Below are positions 24,174 to 34,811 of a DNA stretch of 64,000 nt, piece after piece. Under the pieces are notes generated by a model, which saw only the letters and a program-made list of their open reading frames with translations, searched no databases and was not told the DNA's origin. How positions within the stretch are numbered: the stretch's first letter is position 1; each line of letters opens with the position of its first letter. The translations under genes and the position numbers were made by a program. This stretch comes from an uncultured Cohaesibacter sp. (GTDB lineage Bacteria; Pseudomonadota; Alphaproteobacteria; Rhizobiales; Cohaesibacteraceae): contig NZ_OY781091.1 in NCBI RefSeq assembly GCF_963676275.1, positions 1,032,775 through 1,096,774 of the forward strand. The letters are read 5' to 3'.

Positions 24174-25910
24174 TCAGAATTTTCCGGTTAGGCTGATGTT
24201 GAAGCGGTTTTCGCCATTTTCGTGACTTGCATTGCCGTGCGCATATTCAAGCGTCAATATGGCGGTCTCGGAGCGTTGTTTGCTTGCCAGGGCAAAGCGC
24301 AGACCGGCTCCAACGGCAAACGCCCGGGTGATATCCTCCTCCGCTATCGTGGGCTGCTCAAGCGAAACAATCCCTGCTGCCCCGAACAGATAGGGCGAGA
24401 CCTCTGTGCCGAGATCGGGATAAGCGCTGAACAGGGACAATTTTCTGGGCAGAGCAAGCTCGGCACGCGCCATCAGGCCACTGTCCCCCACCATGGCACC
24501 GCTGTCATAGGCCGAAAGCATCGACATACCGCCAAGGCCAATCTGTTCGGAAGCAACCAGCGGATCACCGAACGAATATTGTGCCTTTGCAGCCAGCGAG
24601 AAGGCCGCAACATTTCCGCCAAAGGCCTGCTGGAAGCGGGCTTCGAGACCGAGCTTGGTAAAGTCGGGTGCGGCACCGTCCCGGGAAAGAGGGACAGACG
24701 CTGTCCCCTCTCGCGCTCCAAGCACATCCAGCCCCTGAGACAGCGCCACGCAGCCGGAGAGGTGGCTGTTGTCGGAGAGATAGATATCGCCCTGCTGGAC
24801 GAGACGCAGAACCCGCAACTGATCCTCACTGAAGTCACTGAGGCTGCCACTCATTTCCAGCTGCTGGAGTTCGCGTGACACATCAAAAGACAACTGGGTT
24901 GCCAGATTGGCGTTGCGGCTGCGCAGCCAGTGATGGCCAAGCCGGGCAGACAGGCGCTGATAATGGTCCGGCAGACGATAGGACTGATCACTTTTAGCAT
25001 TGGTCCGGCTATCCACCGCTTCCATGTTAAGCCAGTAGCCGCGGGTCCCCAGAGGCACGGAGAAACCGGCGACCAGCTGGCGACTGCGAGGCAGGCTGTC
25101 AAAGATTGACCCGCCCGCACCACCGGGATAGCCACCAACACGGGCATAGATCACCTCACTATGACCTGTCGGGCTGTTGAGATCAGCTCCGTAGGTAACA
25201 TGTGCCGTGCCAAGCTCGGAGGAATAGCCATTGTCGACCATAACCGTCGAGGTCACCAGATCGTGCTTTCCCTCGACCACGATGATGGCCCCACCCGGTG
25301 TCTTGCCAGCCTTGAGCACCGAACGCAGCATCAGACCCGGAGTATCTCCAGCCAGCAGCAACTGGCGTTCTATCTGTTGGCGGGTCACCCCCTTCTGACC
25401 GACCAGCGGTGCCAACAGGCGAGCGACATGGCGCCCGACCCGGTCGGAAAGGGCTGAATTGTCAACGGATTCGATGAAGCCATATGTAACCGTGAGGCGC
25501 AGCGGCTGGCCGTCATTGATGGTTTGGGGAGGCACCGAGACGCGGGCCAGAATGAACCCGGCTCTTGCATAGGCTGCCTCCAGATCTCTTGCTGCCTTGA
25601 AGAGGTCTGCGGCGGTGACCCGCTTGCCAGCAATCTGTGCCTCGATCGCCGCAGTGTCTTCGGCCATCTCGGGCATCCCTCCATCAACATTGAGCTTGGA
25701 GGGGGTAATCTGCAGTTTCTCGGCGCCGGCAGGCGTAGCCTGACCACTCCCTCCAACGATCCTCACGCCATGACCTGATGACTGGATCACATCCGGGGCG
25801 TAGCTGTCGTCGGTGATCTGGCTGGCTGTCTGGGCAAAGGCTGGCAGCGCCGTAACGCAGAACAGAACAGCGACACAAGAAATCCCGTTGACTTTATTGG
25901 ACATGATCAT
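24174..25910 (-). CDS. TpsB outer-membrane transporter (ShlB/FhaC/HecB family)
   Basis: The 578-residue protein has a signal peptide ending near AFAQ, a periplasmic region with POTRA-type sequence (AADLFKAARDLEAAYARAGF, VSVPPQTINDGQPLRLTVTY, then VTRQQIERQLLLAGDTPGL), and a C-terminal 16-strand-type barrel ending in RFNISLTGKF with a terminal Phe. Such proteins export one large exoprotein across the outer membrane. Its gene begins 15 bp after the end of the adhesin gene in the same direction, so this is the second gene of a two-partner-secretion operon. FhaC-family barrels normally have a VRG(Y/F) motif; I did not find a clean copy. Confidence 0.88.
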   Translation of the reverse strand: MIMSNKVNGISCVAVLFCVTALPAFAQTASQITDDSYAPDVIQSSGHGVRIVGGSGQATPAGAEKLQITPSKLNVDGGMPEMAEDTAAIEAQIAGKRVTAADLFKAARDLEAAYARAGFILARVSVPPQTINDGQPLRLTVTYGFIESVDNSALSDRVGRHVARLLAPLVGQKGVTRQQIERQLLLAGDTPGLMLRSVLKAGKTPGGAIIVVEGKHDLVTSTVMVDNGYSSELGTAHVTYGADLNSPTGHSEVIYARVGGYPGGAGGSIFDSLPRSRQLVAGFSVPLGTRGYWLNMEAVDSRTNAKSDQSYRLPDHYQRLSARLGHHWLRSRNANLATQLSFDVSRELQQLEMSGSLSDFSEDQLRVLRLVQQGDIYLSDNSHLSGCVALSQGLDVLGAREGTASVPLSRDGAAPDFTKLGLEARFQQAFGGNVAAFSLAAKAQYSFGDPLVASEQIGLGGMSMLSAYDSGAMVGDSGLMARAELALPRKLSLFSAYPDLGTEVSPYLFGAAGIVSLEQPTIAEEDITRAFAVGAGLRFALASKQRSETAILTLEYAHGNASHENGENRFNISLTGKF

Positions 25911-25925
25911 GCTTTTATCCGTCTT

Positions 25926-28287
25926 CTAGTTGCCGGATCCGCAATAAAGGGCATTGATGCTGCCGACAAAACAGACCGCTCTGCTTAGCTGGAGGTCTTC
26001 GAGCAGAAGGCCTTCGGAATTGCTGATAGCCGCCTCGTCGTCACTTCCACCCAACGGTCCGCCCAAAGACACCACCTGCCTATTGGATCCGGTGGACAAG
26101 GCGCCAGTTTCATGATCGGGTGAGTTGCTATAGAGCAAGCCTGCAAGCGCGTCCCCATACAGATTTCCTACAGTCAACAGACCGGAGACATAGGTGATCG
26201 TGTAGTTGGAAAGCCCAGTCCCGGACGCGCTGCTGGCAGCGATGGCATAGCTGCCGACATTGGCGCTGGCATCAGTTCCCAAAGAGCTGAGACTGACCGA
26301 GGTGACCTCGTCATCATTGAACAAGCCGGAGACCGAGTAGCCAGAAAGATTTGCCACCGCACCATAGATCTTGCTCGCATTGGACGCTGAGATGATCAGG
26401 GGGGCAGGATCGACGGAGAGGGTTCCCGCATTATAGGTGATCGTGTAATTGGACAGACCCGTTCCTGACGCGCTGCTGGCAGCGATGGCATAGCTGCCGA
26501 CATTGGCGCTGGCATCTGCACCATACGAACTGAGACTGACCGAGGTGACTTCGTCATTATTGAACAAGCCGGAGACCGAGTAGCCAGAAAGATTTGCCGC
26601 CGCACCATATGTCTTGGTCGCATCAGATGCGGTGATGATGAGAGAGGCAGGATCAACGGAGAGGGTTCCTGCATTATAGGTAATCGTATAATTGGAAAGC
26701 CCAGTCCCAGACGCGCTGCTGGCAGCGATGGCATAGCTGCCGACATTGGCGCTGGCATCTGCACCAACAGAGCTGAGACTGACCGAGGTTACCTCGTCAT
26801 CATTGAGCAAGCCGGAGATCGAGTAGCCAGAAAGATTTGCCACCTCACCATAGGTCTTGGTCGCATCAGATGCTGTGATGATGAGAGAAGCAGGATCAAC
26901 GCTCAGAATTCCGTCATTGTAGGTGATCGTGTAATTGGACAGACCCGTTCCGGACGCGCTGCTGGCAGCGATGACATAGCTGCCGACATTGGAGCTGGCA
27001 TCGGCGCCATCTGAACTCAGGCTGACCGAGGTTACCTCGTCATCGTTGAACAAGCCGGAGACCGAATATCCAGAAAGATTTGCCACCTCACCATAGGTCT
27101 TGGTCGCATCAGATGCAGTGATGATGAGGGAAGCTGGATCAACGGAGAGGGTTCCTGCATTATAAGTGATCGTGTAGTTGGACAGACCCGTTCCCGACGC
27201 GCTGCTGGCAGCGATGGAATAGCTGCCGACATTGGCGCTGGCATCAGCGCCAACAGAGCTGAGACTGACCGATCTGACCTCGTCATCGTTGAACAACCCA
27301 GAGACTGAGTAACCAGAAAGATTTGCCACCGCACCATAGGTCTTGGTCGCATCAGATGCGGTGATAATGAGAGAAGCAGGATCGACGGTCAGGGTTCCAG
27401 CATTGTAGCTAATGATATAATTGGAATTGCCAAGCGTTCCCAACCCGATGGCATAGGTGCCAACATTTGCATCAGCCGCAGTCCCGTTGCTGGACAAGGA
27501 TCCTGTCAGACTATCTCCATTGAGCAGCCCCGAGGTTGTGTAGGTCAGCGAAGCGCTTTGGCCATAGGTCTTGGTAACATCAGATGCCGTGATGATGAGA
27601 GCAGCCTTGTCGATTATTGCACTGTCCGAGCCATAATAGACGACGCGATAGGTGACGCCATTTGTGCTGGTTGCGGTCCCGTTGCCGCCATTCACGGTTA
27701 TCGTATTTGTCCCTGCATCAGCGGTTTCGTCAAAGGAGATATCTATATCCGCCAATGTGAGACTGTCGCCACTTTCACCAAAAACATAACTGTCTGTACC
27801 GCCAACATATGAGGTAACAGCGTCAAGAGTGGCCGTGCTGTCACCATAGGTGGATGAGGTTGACCCCGCGGTGACCCAGACAACAGCAGACAGGGCATAA
27901 AGCTCCGGATAATAGCCTTCGCTCGATGGAGCCCAGTTGGTGGCAAAGTTCCATCCTGCAGCTGAAGCCAGCGTATAAAAATAGTCGCTATCCTGAAACT
28001 TGGCCGTGGTCAGGCCGGTGACGCCACTGCTTGTTCCGCTACCGAGTGCTGTAGTGGTTCCGGTCGTGTCGGTGTCAAAATAGGAGGCGATAATCACACC
28101 TGAACTATTGCCAACAAATCCACCGACATTCGCGTTGCCTGACACCGCTCCCGTCGCATAGGAATAGCTGATATAGACGCCACCCTGGCCAACCAAGCCG
28201 CCAACATCATTTCCTGTCCCCGTAACAGAGCCTGTTGCATAGCTATAGCTGATGGAACCTTCCGAAGCCCAGCCGACAAGCCCCCCC
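25926..28287 (-). CDS. TpsA exoprotein, 3' portion (after the frameshift)
   Basis: This frame continues the adhesin interrupted at the G7 tract (28281-28287). It opens with further GLUG-type repeats (GGLVGWASEGSISYSYATGS), then has one divergent and five near-identical 81-residue MBG/YDG-type beta domains (TKTYGAVANLSGYSVSGLF, ASSASGTGLSNYTITYNAGT), and ends in a short unique tail with two Cys (CFVGSINALYCGSGN). The open frame extends to 28424 but the part before the tract is out of phase with the adhesin. If the tract had six G, the two portions would join into one protein of about 1,680 residues. As read, this portion has no signal and would not be exported. Confidence 0.85.
26175..27600 (-). 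repeat. Tandem 243-bp repeats encoding MBG/YDG domains
   Basis: Equivalent points recur every 243 bp (for example GAGACCGAGTAGCC at 26329 and 26572), giving 81 codons per unit. Five units are nearly identical and one at the N-terminal side is divergent. Such identity allows copy-number change by recombination. Confidence 0.9.
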
Positions 28288-30960
28288 GACTTGACTTGGA
28301 CCAGAAACGTTTGCTGAGGCAAAGGCATAGCTGATCGAGCCCATTTGCCAACCAACCAGCCCCCCGATATCATTTCTGATACCCTCGACGTCGCCTGTCG
28401 CATAAGAATATTCAATGGTGCCATTGCTGGAGTTTTGACCTACCAGTCCTCCAACGACGCCGCCACCTGAAACAGATGATGTTGAGTAAGAAAAGCTGAT
28501 TGTGCCATCGTTACAGCCAACCAACCCGCCAGCATCGTCTTCGGTTGAGGTGATCGTTCCGCTCGCGTAACTATAGCTGATCGTTCCCTCATTATAGCCG
28601 ACCAGCCCGCCGATATAGTAACCAGAACCTGTCGCAGCACCCGTCGCGTAGGAATAGCTGATTGTCCCTGTATTTTCGCCAACAAGGCCACCAATCTTTT
28701 GAGTGCTAGAGCCACCCGTAACCGCACCTGTTGCATAGGAATTGCTTATTGATCCCGAATTGTAGGCTACCAGCCCGCCGGCCACGTCATCACTGGTCAC
28801 ATTTCCCGTCGCATAGGAATTGCTGATCGTTCCCGTATTGTAGCCGACCAGCCCACCGACATAGGAATCTCCAGTCACCTTCCCGGTCACATAGGAATAA
28901 GAGACTTCTCCAGTATTATAGCCAACCAATCCGCTAACATAATTAGAGCCTGTAATGTCGGTATCCACCAGCCCGATATTGCGAATGGTTCCAGTGGAAT
29001 AGCCAAACAGAGCGGCATAGTCGCCACTACCATCAACCTTCAGATTGGAAATCGTGTGGCCAAGGCCTGTGAAGGTGCCGGTAAATTGATTGGAACTAGT
29101 CCCTATGAGGCCATCAGTATAGGTCCATATAGAGAGATCAATATCTTCGATCAGAGCGTAATAGCCTGAAAGGCCGACAACATCGATATAGTCTATAAGC
29201 GTATAGGCTTGAGCGTTGATGGCAAGCGAGGAATCCGTATCGCCAAAGCTGATCGCGGCATCTGAGGCCAGCACATAGTCGCCATCTGAGCCATAGGACA
29301 TGCTTAGACTCGCCGTGTCTCCCGACATGGTGATGTCGGAATTGATATTGATGCTTCCGGTGCCATCGCCGTCGGAATCCGCCTCCAGAACCAGACCGGC
29401 CGCATCGCCCGTTGCCGTGATGGTGGCATCGACAGTGATGTCATTGGCCGCCTCAAGGGTCAGCGTTGTGGCGGCATCCCAGGTGATGGCGCTGGCCACC
29501 GTGATGTCGCCATCCTGTGTCCCGCTGGAGCCCGTGTCGATGGTGACATTAGAACTTCCCAGCAAGGTTATCAGCGTCGAAACATCAATAACGGAATCTT
29601 CGGCAGATGCGGTATAGCCGCCGCTGATGGTGTCTCCTCCATCCGTGATGGTGACATTGTAGGGATCGAGCAGCAGGGTGCCATAGGTGCCACTCGCGGC
29701 GCTGAGATCAACAGTGCCGGTAAAGGCCAAGAGGGCCTTGCCTGATACTTCCACATCACCACCAGAACCGTCGCCTGCGCCAAGGGCGGTGATGGAACCG
29801 GCATATGTGGTCAGATCGTCCGACCAGATGACGATATCCCCGCCATCGCCATCCTCTGTTGCATCTGCGCTGATGGTGGTGCCCTCATCAACCGTCGTGG
29901 TGGTTGACGTCTGGAGGCCATCCGCCCCATGCTTGAGCCCGCCGATATTGATCGTGCCGCCACCGGTCGCACCCGAGGCATCGAGTGTCGCGTCGGTCAG
30001 CTCGATCACGTCACCTGTGATCTCGATGCTGCCGCCGGAACCGCTTTTTGAGCTGGCATTGACCTTGCCCGAAACAGAGACCGAACCACCGGCGCCACCG
30101 CCAATGACAATCGAGCCATTATGACCGGAAACAGACTTGGCCTCGATTACGCCGGACATGTTGATCGCCTGTCGGGCGGCTTGCCGGGCCGTGGCCGCAG
30201 ACATGATCACCGTGCCGCCATTGGCGCTGATGGTGCCGGAATTGCTGACGAGAGCATCATCGCCCTCGCTGTCGGTTGGAAGAGCCACCTGCATGAAGCC
30301 GTCTCCGGACAGATCAAGCGTAATCTGCTCGCCCGAGCCCAGCCCGACCGTGCCCAATGGTACGGCGACGGTGCCGGAATTGTCGACCGATCCGCCCAGC
30401 AAGGCGGCATAGCCACCGCGGCCGATGGTAATCACGCCTTCATTGCTGACAGATGCCGAGGATCCGTCACCGGAGAAGACCAGATTGCCGGATAGATAAT
30501 CCTCGTCCGAGATGTCCAGCGTCGAGGCAACAAAGCCGCCGCCGACTTTGACCGATCCGGTCGGGGTGATGGCAATGCCATTGGGGTTGATCAGATAAAC
30601 CTGCCCGTTGGCGGACAATGTCCCGGCGATGGTGGAGGTGGTATCTCCCGTTACCCGGTTGAGAATGGATGATGAGACATCCGGCTGCACGAAGGTAACC
30701 GAATTGTTCTTTCCGATGGAGAAGCTGTTCCAGTTGACGATGGCGTTTGAAGAGCTCTGGGTGATGGTCATGGCAGAGCGGTTCGAACTGATGCCGACCG
30801 AGCCGGAAGCCACGCTAGCCCCGGTGGGCAGACTATCGCCAGCAACAGCAGCTCCCGGCGCGAGCGCCGAGGAAGCCAGAAGAACTGCGGTCAGCATACA
30901 AGGCCGCGTAAAGACATGCTTGGATGACTGAAGGCTAGCAGAGCAAGGAAGGTGCTGCAT
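28243..30960 (-). CDS. TpsA filamentous-haemagglutinin-like exoprotein, 5' portion
   Basis: The 905-residue frame has an extended signal peptide (to about residue 40, AGAAVAGD) and a TPS secretion domain with NWNSFSIGKNNSVTFVQP, SSILNRVTGD and LINPNGIAITPTG, the NPNGI motif recognised by TpsB. It then has long beta-helix repeats and about nine GLUG-type repeats (GGLVGYNTG...SYATG). It loses frame at a run of seven G and ends 14 residues later. The protein should be a surface or secreted adhesin. It starts the operon with tpsB. As read, it would yield a shorter adhesin without the MBG domains. Confidence 0.88.
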   Translation of the reverse strand: MQHLPCSASLQSSKHVFTRPCMLTAVLLASSALAPGAAVAGDSLPTGASVASGSVGISSNRSAMTITQSSSNAIVNWNSFSIGKNNSVTFVQPDVSSSILNRVTGDTTSTIAGTLSANGQVYLINPNGIAITPTGSVKVGGGFVASTLDISDEDYLSGNLVFSGDGSSASVSNEGVITIGRGGYAALLGGSVDNSGTVAVPLGTVGLGSGEQITLDLSGDGFMQVALPTDSEGDDALVSNSGTISANGGTVIMSAATARQAARQAINMSGVIEAKSVSGHNGSIVIGGGAGGSVSVSGKVNASSKSGSGGSIEITGDVIELTDATLDASGATGGGTINIGGLKHGADGLQTSTTTTVDEGTTISADATEDGDGGDIVIWSDDLTTYAGSITALGAGDGSGGDVEVSGKALLAFTGTVDLSAASGTYGTLLLDPYNVTITDGGDTISGGYTASAEDSVIDVSTLITLLGSSNVTIDTGSSGTQDGDITVASAITWDAATTLTLEAANDITVDATITATGDAAGLVLEADSDGDGTGSININSDITMSGDTASLSMSYGSDGDYVLASDAAISFGDTDSSLAINAQAYTLIDYIDVVGLSGYYALIEDIDLSIWTYTDGLIGTSSNQFTGTFTGLGHTISNLKVDGSGDYAALFGYSTGTIRNIGLVDTDITGSNYVSGLVGYNTGEVSYSYVTGKVTGDSYVGGLVGYNTGTISNSYATGNVTSDDVAGGLVAYNSGSISNSYATGAVTGGSSTQKIGGLVGENTGTISYSYATGAATGSGYYIGGLVGYNEGTISYSYASGTITSTEDDAGGLVGCNDGTISFSYSTSSVSGGGVVGGLVGQNSSNGTIEYSYATGDVEGIRNDIGGLVGWQMGSISYAFASANVSGPSQVGGACRLGFGRFHQL

Positions 30961-31200
30961 GGTGAGGCTCTCCCGGAAGGATTAGTGCGAGCGGGACCGG
31001 AAAAGAAGACTCACTTCTCGGCATGTGCGCGCAATTGTAAATTACACAAGCACAACCAATACACTTGAACCATTGTAAGATTTCTGGAAGTCCCAAGGGT
31101 TTCTGGGAACATTGGATGCATATTCTAGTTGGTGCGACAAAATGACGCGATAACTGGAAAAATCAGAAATAGAAACTGGCGAAAAATGCAGCAGCACTGC
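30961..31200. other. Intergenic region between sitD 3' end and tpsA 5' end
   Basis: About 240 bp holding the presumed tpsA promoter. I see no clear promoter, operator or terminator here. Confidence 0.35.
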
Positions 31201-32043
31201 CTATGCCATAGGCAGCATCGAGCTGGCTTTGACGAGGATGATCTTGCGGATGAAGGAGGCAAGAAACAGGACTGTCAGAATCAGGATGATGGTTGGGGCC
31301 GGGGCGCTGTCGAGAAAGAAGCTCAGATAGGTGCCGCAAAGCATGGCGACCATGCAGACCGCAACGGCCACCCAGAGCATTGTTTTGAATTGGCGGACCA
31401 GCAGAAAGGCAATGGCTCCCGGCGCAATCAGCAGACCGACGGCCAGAATGAGCCCGGCTGCGGACAGGGTTGCCACGATTGTGAGCGACAGCAAGGTCAG
31501 CAGGCCATAATGCAGCAACTGCACCGGCAGGCCTGAAACACGAGCCTGCGCCGGGTCAAAGCTGTGCAGCAGCAGATCCTTCCACTTGAACAGCAGGCAG
31601 GCTGCAACGACAAGGGAAATGATGCCGGCATTGAACAGATCGCTCCGGTCAACCCCGAGCATGTTGCCAAACAGGATATGGTCGAGATGCACGTCGCTAT
31701 GGACCCAGACATAGAGCACAAGGCCGATTGCAAACATGCCCGAGAAGACAACGCCCATCACCGTATCATGCTTGACGCGGCTGTTGGCGGACAGATAGCC
31801 GGTAGACAGCGCACAAATCATCCCGGCGCAAAAGGCACCCAGAAGCAGCGGAAAACCGAATATATAGGCCAGAACGATACCGGGCAGAATGGCGTGGCTG
31901 ACGGAGTCGCCCATCAAGGCCCAGCCTTTGAGCACGAGGAAGCAGGAGAGCAGGGCGGTCGGCACCGAGACGATCAGCGCAATGAGAAAGGCATTCTGCA
32001 TGAAGCCGAACTGGAAGGGGAGGAGCAACGCTTCAATCGTCAT
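31201..32043 (-). CDS. sitD: Metal ABC transporter permease (SitD-like)
   Basis: The 280-residue membrane protein belongs to the ABC-3 permease family for Mn/Fe/Zn, with about eight spans, an early KGWALMGDSVSHAILPGIV motif and GLILAVGLLIAPGAIAFLL. It is the last gene of a four-gene operon and overlaps the preceding permease by four bases. With the sister permease it forms the membrane channel. Manganese or ferrous iron is the likely substrate given the operon type. Confidence 0.88.
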   Translation of the reverse strand: MTIEALLLPFQFGFMQNAFLIALIVSVPTALLSCFLVLKGWALMGDSVSHAILPGIVLAYIFGFPLLLGAFCAGMICALSTGYLSANSRVKHDTVMGVVFSGMFAIGLVLYVWVHSDVHLDHILFGNMLGVDRSDLFNAGIISLVVAACLLFKWKDLLLHSFDPAQARVSGLPVQLLHYGLLTLLSLTIVATLSAAGLILAVGLLIAPGAIAFLLVRQFKTMLWVAVAVCMVAMLCGTYLSFFLDSAPAPTIILILTVLFLASFIRKIILVKASSMLPMA

Positions 32044-32933
32044 GGCTGGTGCCCTCCTTCACTTTGAGCCGAGCCACCCAGCTCCGCAAGGGCCTCTTTG
32101 GCCTTGCGTCTCGCTGCCAGCAAACCGTGTTTTGGGGCAAGCAGGAAGGCGAGCAGGAAAATTGCCGTTTGCAGGGTCACGATGACACCTCCGGTGGCGC
32201 CGTCCAGAAAATAGCTGATATAGGCACCCAAGAAGCCGGTAAGCGCTCCGATCAGGATTGACATGAGGATGAGGCGGGGAAAACGATCGCAGAAGAGATA
32301 GGCCGTCGCCCCCGGTGTGACCACCATGGCAATCACAAGGAAAGCCCCCACCGTCTGCATCGCCGCGACCACCGAGGCGGAAAGCAACACGAAGAAAATC
32401 GCCTTCAGCAAGGGCGGGTTGAGGCCAATGGTGCGGGCATGACTCTCATCGAAGAAGGTGACCATAAGATCCTTCCATTTGGCGGACAGAATGATCAGGG
32501 AAATAATGCCGATAAGCACCAGCTGAAGGGTGTCTTCGGGCGTAATGGCCAGAATGTTGCCCATGGTGATGGTCTGTATGCTGATCGCCATCGGATTGAT
32601 GGAAACCATGAACAGGCCAAGCCCGAAGAAGGAGGTAAAGATAAGGCCGATGATCACATCAATCTTGAGACCCGAGCGCTCGGACAGGAAAAGCATGCTG
32701 CCTGCCGCCAGTCCTCCGGCGATGAAGGCCCCCAGCGCAAAGGGCAGGCCCAGCATATAGGCCCCGGCCACCCCCGGCACAACGGAGTGGGACAAGGCAT
32801 CGCCGATCAGCGACCAGCCCTTGAGCATGAGAAAGGCAGACAGGAAAGCGCAAACGCATCCGACCAGCGCCGAAACCCACATGGCGTTGGTCATGTAGCT
32901 ATAGCCAAAGGGCTCCAGCAGGAGATCGATCAT
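32040..32933 (-). CDS. sitC: Metal ABC transporter permease (SitC-like)
   Basis: The 297-residue protein is a second ABC-3 permease and aligns with its neighbour: [22 protein letters not shown] early, then [20 protein letters not shown]. The C-terminus is a cytosolic Lys/Ala/Glu-rich tail. Four-base overlaps with the ATPase gene on one side and sitD on the other mark a tightly coupled operon. Confidence 0.88.
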   Translation of the reverse strand: MIDLLLEPFGYSYMTNAMWVSALVGCVCAFLSAFLMLKGWSLIGDALSHSVVPGVAGAYMLGLPFALGAFIAGGLAAGSMLFLSERSGLKIDVIIGLIFTSFFGLGLFMVSINPMAISIQTITMGNILAITPEDTLQLVLIGIISLIILSAKWKDLMVTFFDESHARTIGLNPPLLKAIFFVLLSASVVAAMQTVGAFLVIAMVVTPGATAYLFCDRFPRLILMSILIGALTGFLGAYISYFLDGATGGVIVTLQTAIFLLAFLLAPKHGLLAARRKAKEALAELGGSAQSEGGHQP

Positions 32934-33826
32934 GACTCCTCCTCGTTGACCATGGTCTTGTGGCCATATTGGACCAGAGGTCTCTCGTCATCCGACAGGA
33001 TGGTAACCTCACGTTTGTCCGGATCTTCGTGCAGATTTTGTCCACCCAGAGTGAAATGCCGCAACACGCCGCCAAAGGCCTTTTCAAGATTGGCGCGGGT
33101 GAAGGTGGTCTCTGTCGGGCCATATCCCAGCACCGTGCCCTTGACCAGCACCGTCCGGTCGCAGAATTCCGGCACCGAGCCCAGATTATGGGTGGAGACC
33201 AGCATGACCCGCCCTTCCTCGCGCAGTTCGCGCAGAAGGGCAATAATCTGGTCTTCGGTTTTCACATCGACGCCGGTAAAGGGCTCGTCGAGCAAGATGA
33301 CCATGCCATTCTGGGCTAGCGCTCTGGCCAGAAACACGCGTTTGCGCTGCCCGCCGGAAAGCTCGCCAATCTGGCGATGGCGAAATTCAAGCATATTGAC
33401 GCGGGCCAGAGCGTCATTCACCGCGTCATGATCCACTTTCCTGGGGCGGCGAAAAAAGCCCATATGGCCGTACCGGCCCATCATGACCACATCTTCCACC
33501 AGCACCGGAAAGGCCCAATCCACCTCTTCAGCCTGCGGCACATAGGCAACCAGATTGCGCTTGAGCGCCTGTTTGACATCCATGCCCCAAAGGGAAATCT
33601 CCCCGGCGGCCACAGGCACAAATCCCATGATGGCCTTGAAAAGGGTAGACTTGCCCGATCCGTTCACCCCCACCAGTGCGGTAATCGTGCCTCTTGGAAT
33701 TTCAAAGGAGGCATCGTGAAGCGCTGTATGTCCGTTGCGATAGGTGACGGTTACGCCATTTGCGCGAAGCCCTGAGGACTGGTTATCCAGCCTTTTGCGA
33801 TGAATATGTGGTTTCTGGATGATCAT
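32930..33826 (-). CDS. sitB: Metal ABC transporter ATP-binding protein (SitB-like)
   Basis: The 298-residue ATPase has Walker [10 protein letters not shown], a Q-loop ([13 protein letters not shown], the segment typical of Mn/Zn importers), signature LSGGQRKR, Walker B VILLDEPF and H-loop STHNL. A tail of about 50 residues beyond the core ([20 protein letters not shown]) is longer than usual and of unknown role. It powers uptake with the two permeases and the binding protein encoded 20 bp upstream. Confidence 0.92.
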   Translation of the reverse strand: MIIQKPHIHRKRLDNQSSGLRANGVTVTYRNGHTALHDASFEIPRGTITALVGVNGSGKSTLFKAIMGFVPVAAGEISLWGMDVKQALKRNLVAYVPQAEEVDWAFPVLVEDVVMMGRYGHMGFFRRPRKVDHDAVNDALARVNMLEFRHRQIGELSGGQRKRVFLARALAQNGMVILLDEPFTGVDVKTEDQIIALLRELREEGRVMLVSTHNLGSVPEFCDRTVLVKGTVLGYGPTETTFTRANLEKAFGGVLRHFTLGGQNLHEDPDKREVTILSDDERPLVQYGHKTMVNEEES

Positions 33827-33846
33827 CTATAATCAGGCCTTCGGCT

Positions 33847-34764
33847 TCATTGTTTGCTCAAACCCGCAGCAATGGTGCTTGAGGTGACGCGGAGCAGATC
33901 AAGATAGGTTGGCACGGGTCCATCTGCGGCGCTCAAGGAATCCACATAAAGCACGCCGCCGAAGCTGGCCCCCGTTTCTCTGGCCACCTGCTTTGCCGGA
34001 TCGGTGTTGACCGTGCTCTCGCAGAAGACCACCGGAATTTGATGTTCCCTGACACCGTCAATGACCTTCTTCACCTGCCTTGGCGTGCCCACCTGATCCG
34101 CATTCATTGGCCAGAGATAAAGCTCCTTCATCTGGAAGTCGCGGGCGAGATAGCTGAAGGCTCCTTCACATGTCACAAGCCAGCGCTTGTCTTGCGGAAT
34201 TTCTGCGATGGTCTTGCGCAAAGGATCAAGGCTGCTGCGCAACTGGTCTTTATATCTGGCCGCATTGTGCGCATAGCTGGCCGCATTCTCCGGGTCATGT
34301 TCGGCGAAGGCCCGAGCGATATTGTCGATATAGATCTGCGCATTGTCGAGCCCCATCCATGCATGGGGATTGGGCTTGCCCTGATAGTCACCCTCGGCGA
34401 TGGCCACCGGTTCGATACCCTCTGTCAGAATGGCCGAGGGGACATCTCCCAGCTGCCTGACAAACTGCTCGAACCAACGCTCCAGATTGAGGCCGTTCCA
34501 CAAAATGAGATCCGCATCATGCGCGCGCACGATATCCTGTGGTGTTGGCTCATAGCCATGGATTTCGGCACCCGGTTTTGTGATCGAGACCACGTCTGCA
34601 ACATCCCCTGCCACATTGGAGGCCATGTCTGCCAGAATGGTGAAAGTGGTAACCACCTTCATTTTCTCTCCGGCATGCGCCGCAGAGGACGCGCCCGCGC
34701 CTGTCAGCATAAAGGCAATGGAGGAGAGGAGAGCTGTTACCGGATGGCATTTTCTATGAGGCAT
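33847..34764 (-). CDS. sitA: Periplasmic metal-binding protein (SitA-like)
   Basis: The 305-residue protein has a signal peptide (cleavage near SSAAHAGE) and the cluster A-I metal-binding fold: the first ligand His in GAEIHGYEPTPQD, second in PNPHAWMGL, a Glu in FCESTVNTDP and the Asp in LYVDSLSAADGPVPTYLDLL. These four (His, His, Glu, Asp) suit Mn(II) or Fe(II) over zinc. There is no His-rich loop of the ZnuA kind. It is the first gene of the operon, and a Fur/Mur-like palindrome lies 31 bp before its start. Confidence 0.92.
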   Translation of the reverse strand: MPHRKCHPVTALLSSIAFMLTGAGASSAAHAGEKMKVVTTFTILADMASNVAGDVADVVSITKPGAEIHGYEPTPQDIVRAHDADLILWNGLNLERWFEQFVRQLGDVPSAILTEGIEPVAIAEGDYQGKPNPHAWMGLDNAQIYIDNIARAFAEHDPENAASYAHNAARYKDQLRSSLDPLRKTIAEIPQDKRWLVTCEGAFSYLARDFQMKELYLWPMNADQVGTPRQVKKVIDGVREHQIPVVFCESTVNTDPAKQVARETGASFGGVLYVDSLSAADGPVPTYLDLLRVTSSTIAAGLSKQ

Positions 34765-34791
34765 TCAAGGCTCCTGCCTGATCGCAACAAT

Positions 34792-34811
34792 TAGTTGCGA
34801 ATGATTTGCAA
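34792..34811 (-). promoter_or_regulatory. Fur/Mur-like operator before sitABCD
   Basis: TTGCGAATGATTTGCAA (34795-34811) is an inverted repeat with one mismatch around a central G. The 15 bases TAGTTGCGAATGATT at 34792-34806 recur exactly before feoA (38266-38280). Shared use by a Mn/Fe importer and a ferrous importer implies a Fur-family repressor. Confidence 0.65.

Noticed and set aside
26175-27600. Regular repeats suggesting a CRISPR array
   Set aside because: The unit is 243 bp, coding, and has no unique spacers.
28243-30960. Plus-strand frames of 105-145 codons opposite the TpsA gene
   Set aside because: They are low-complexity Ser/Pro/Val shadows of the adhesin repeats.
32439-33431. 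330-codon plus-strand frame opposite sitB and sitC
   Set aside because: Antisense to two clearly recognised transporter genes with intact motifs; it has no family match.
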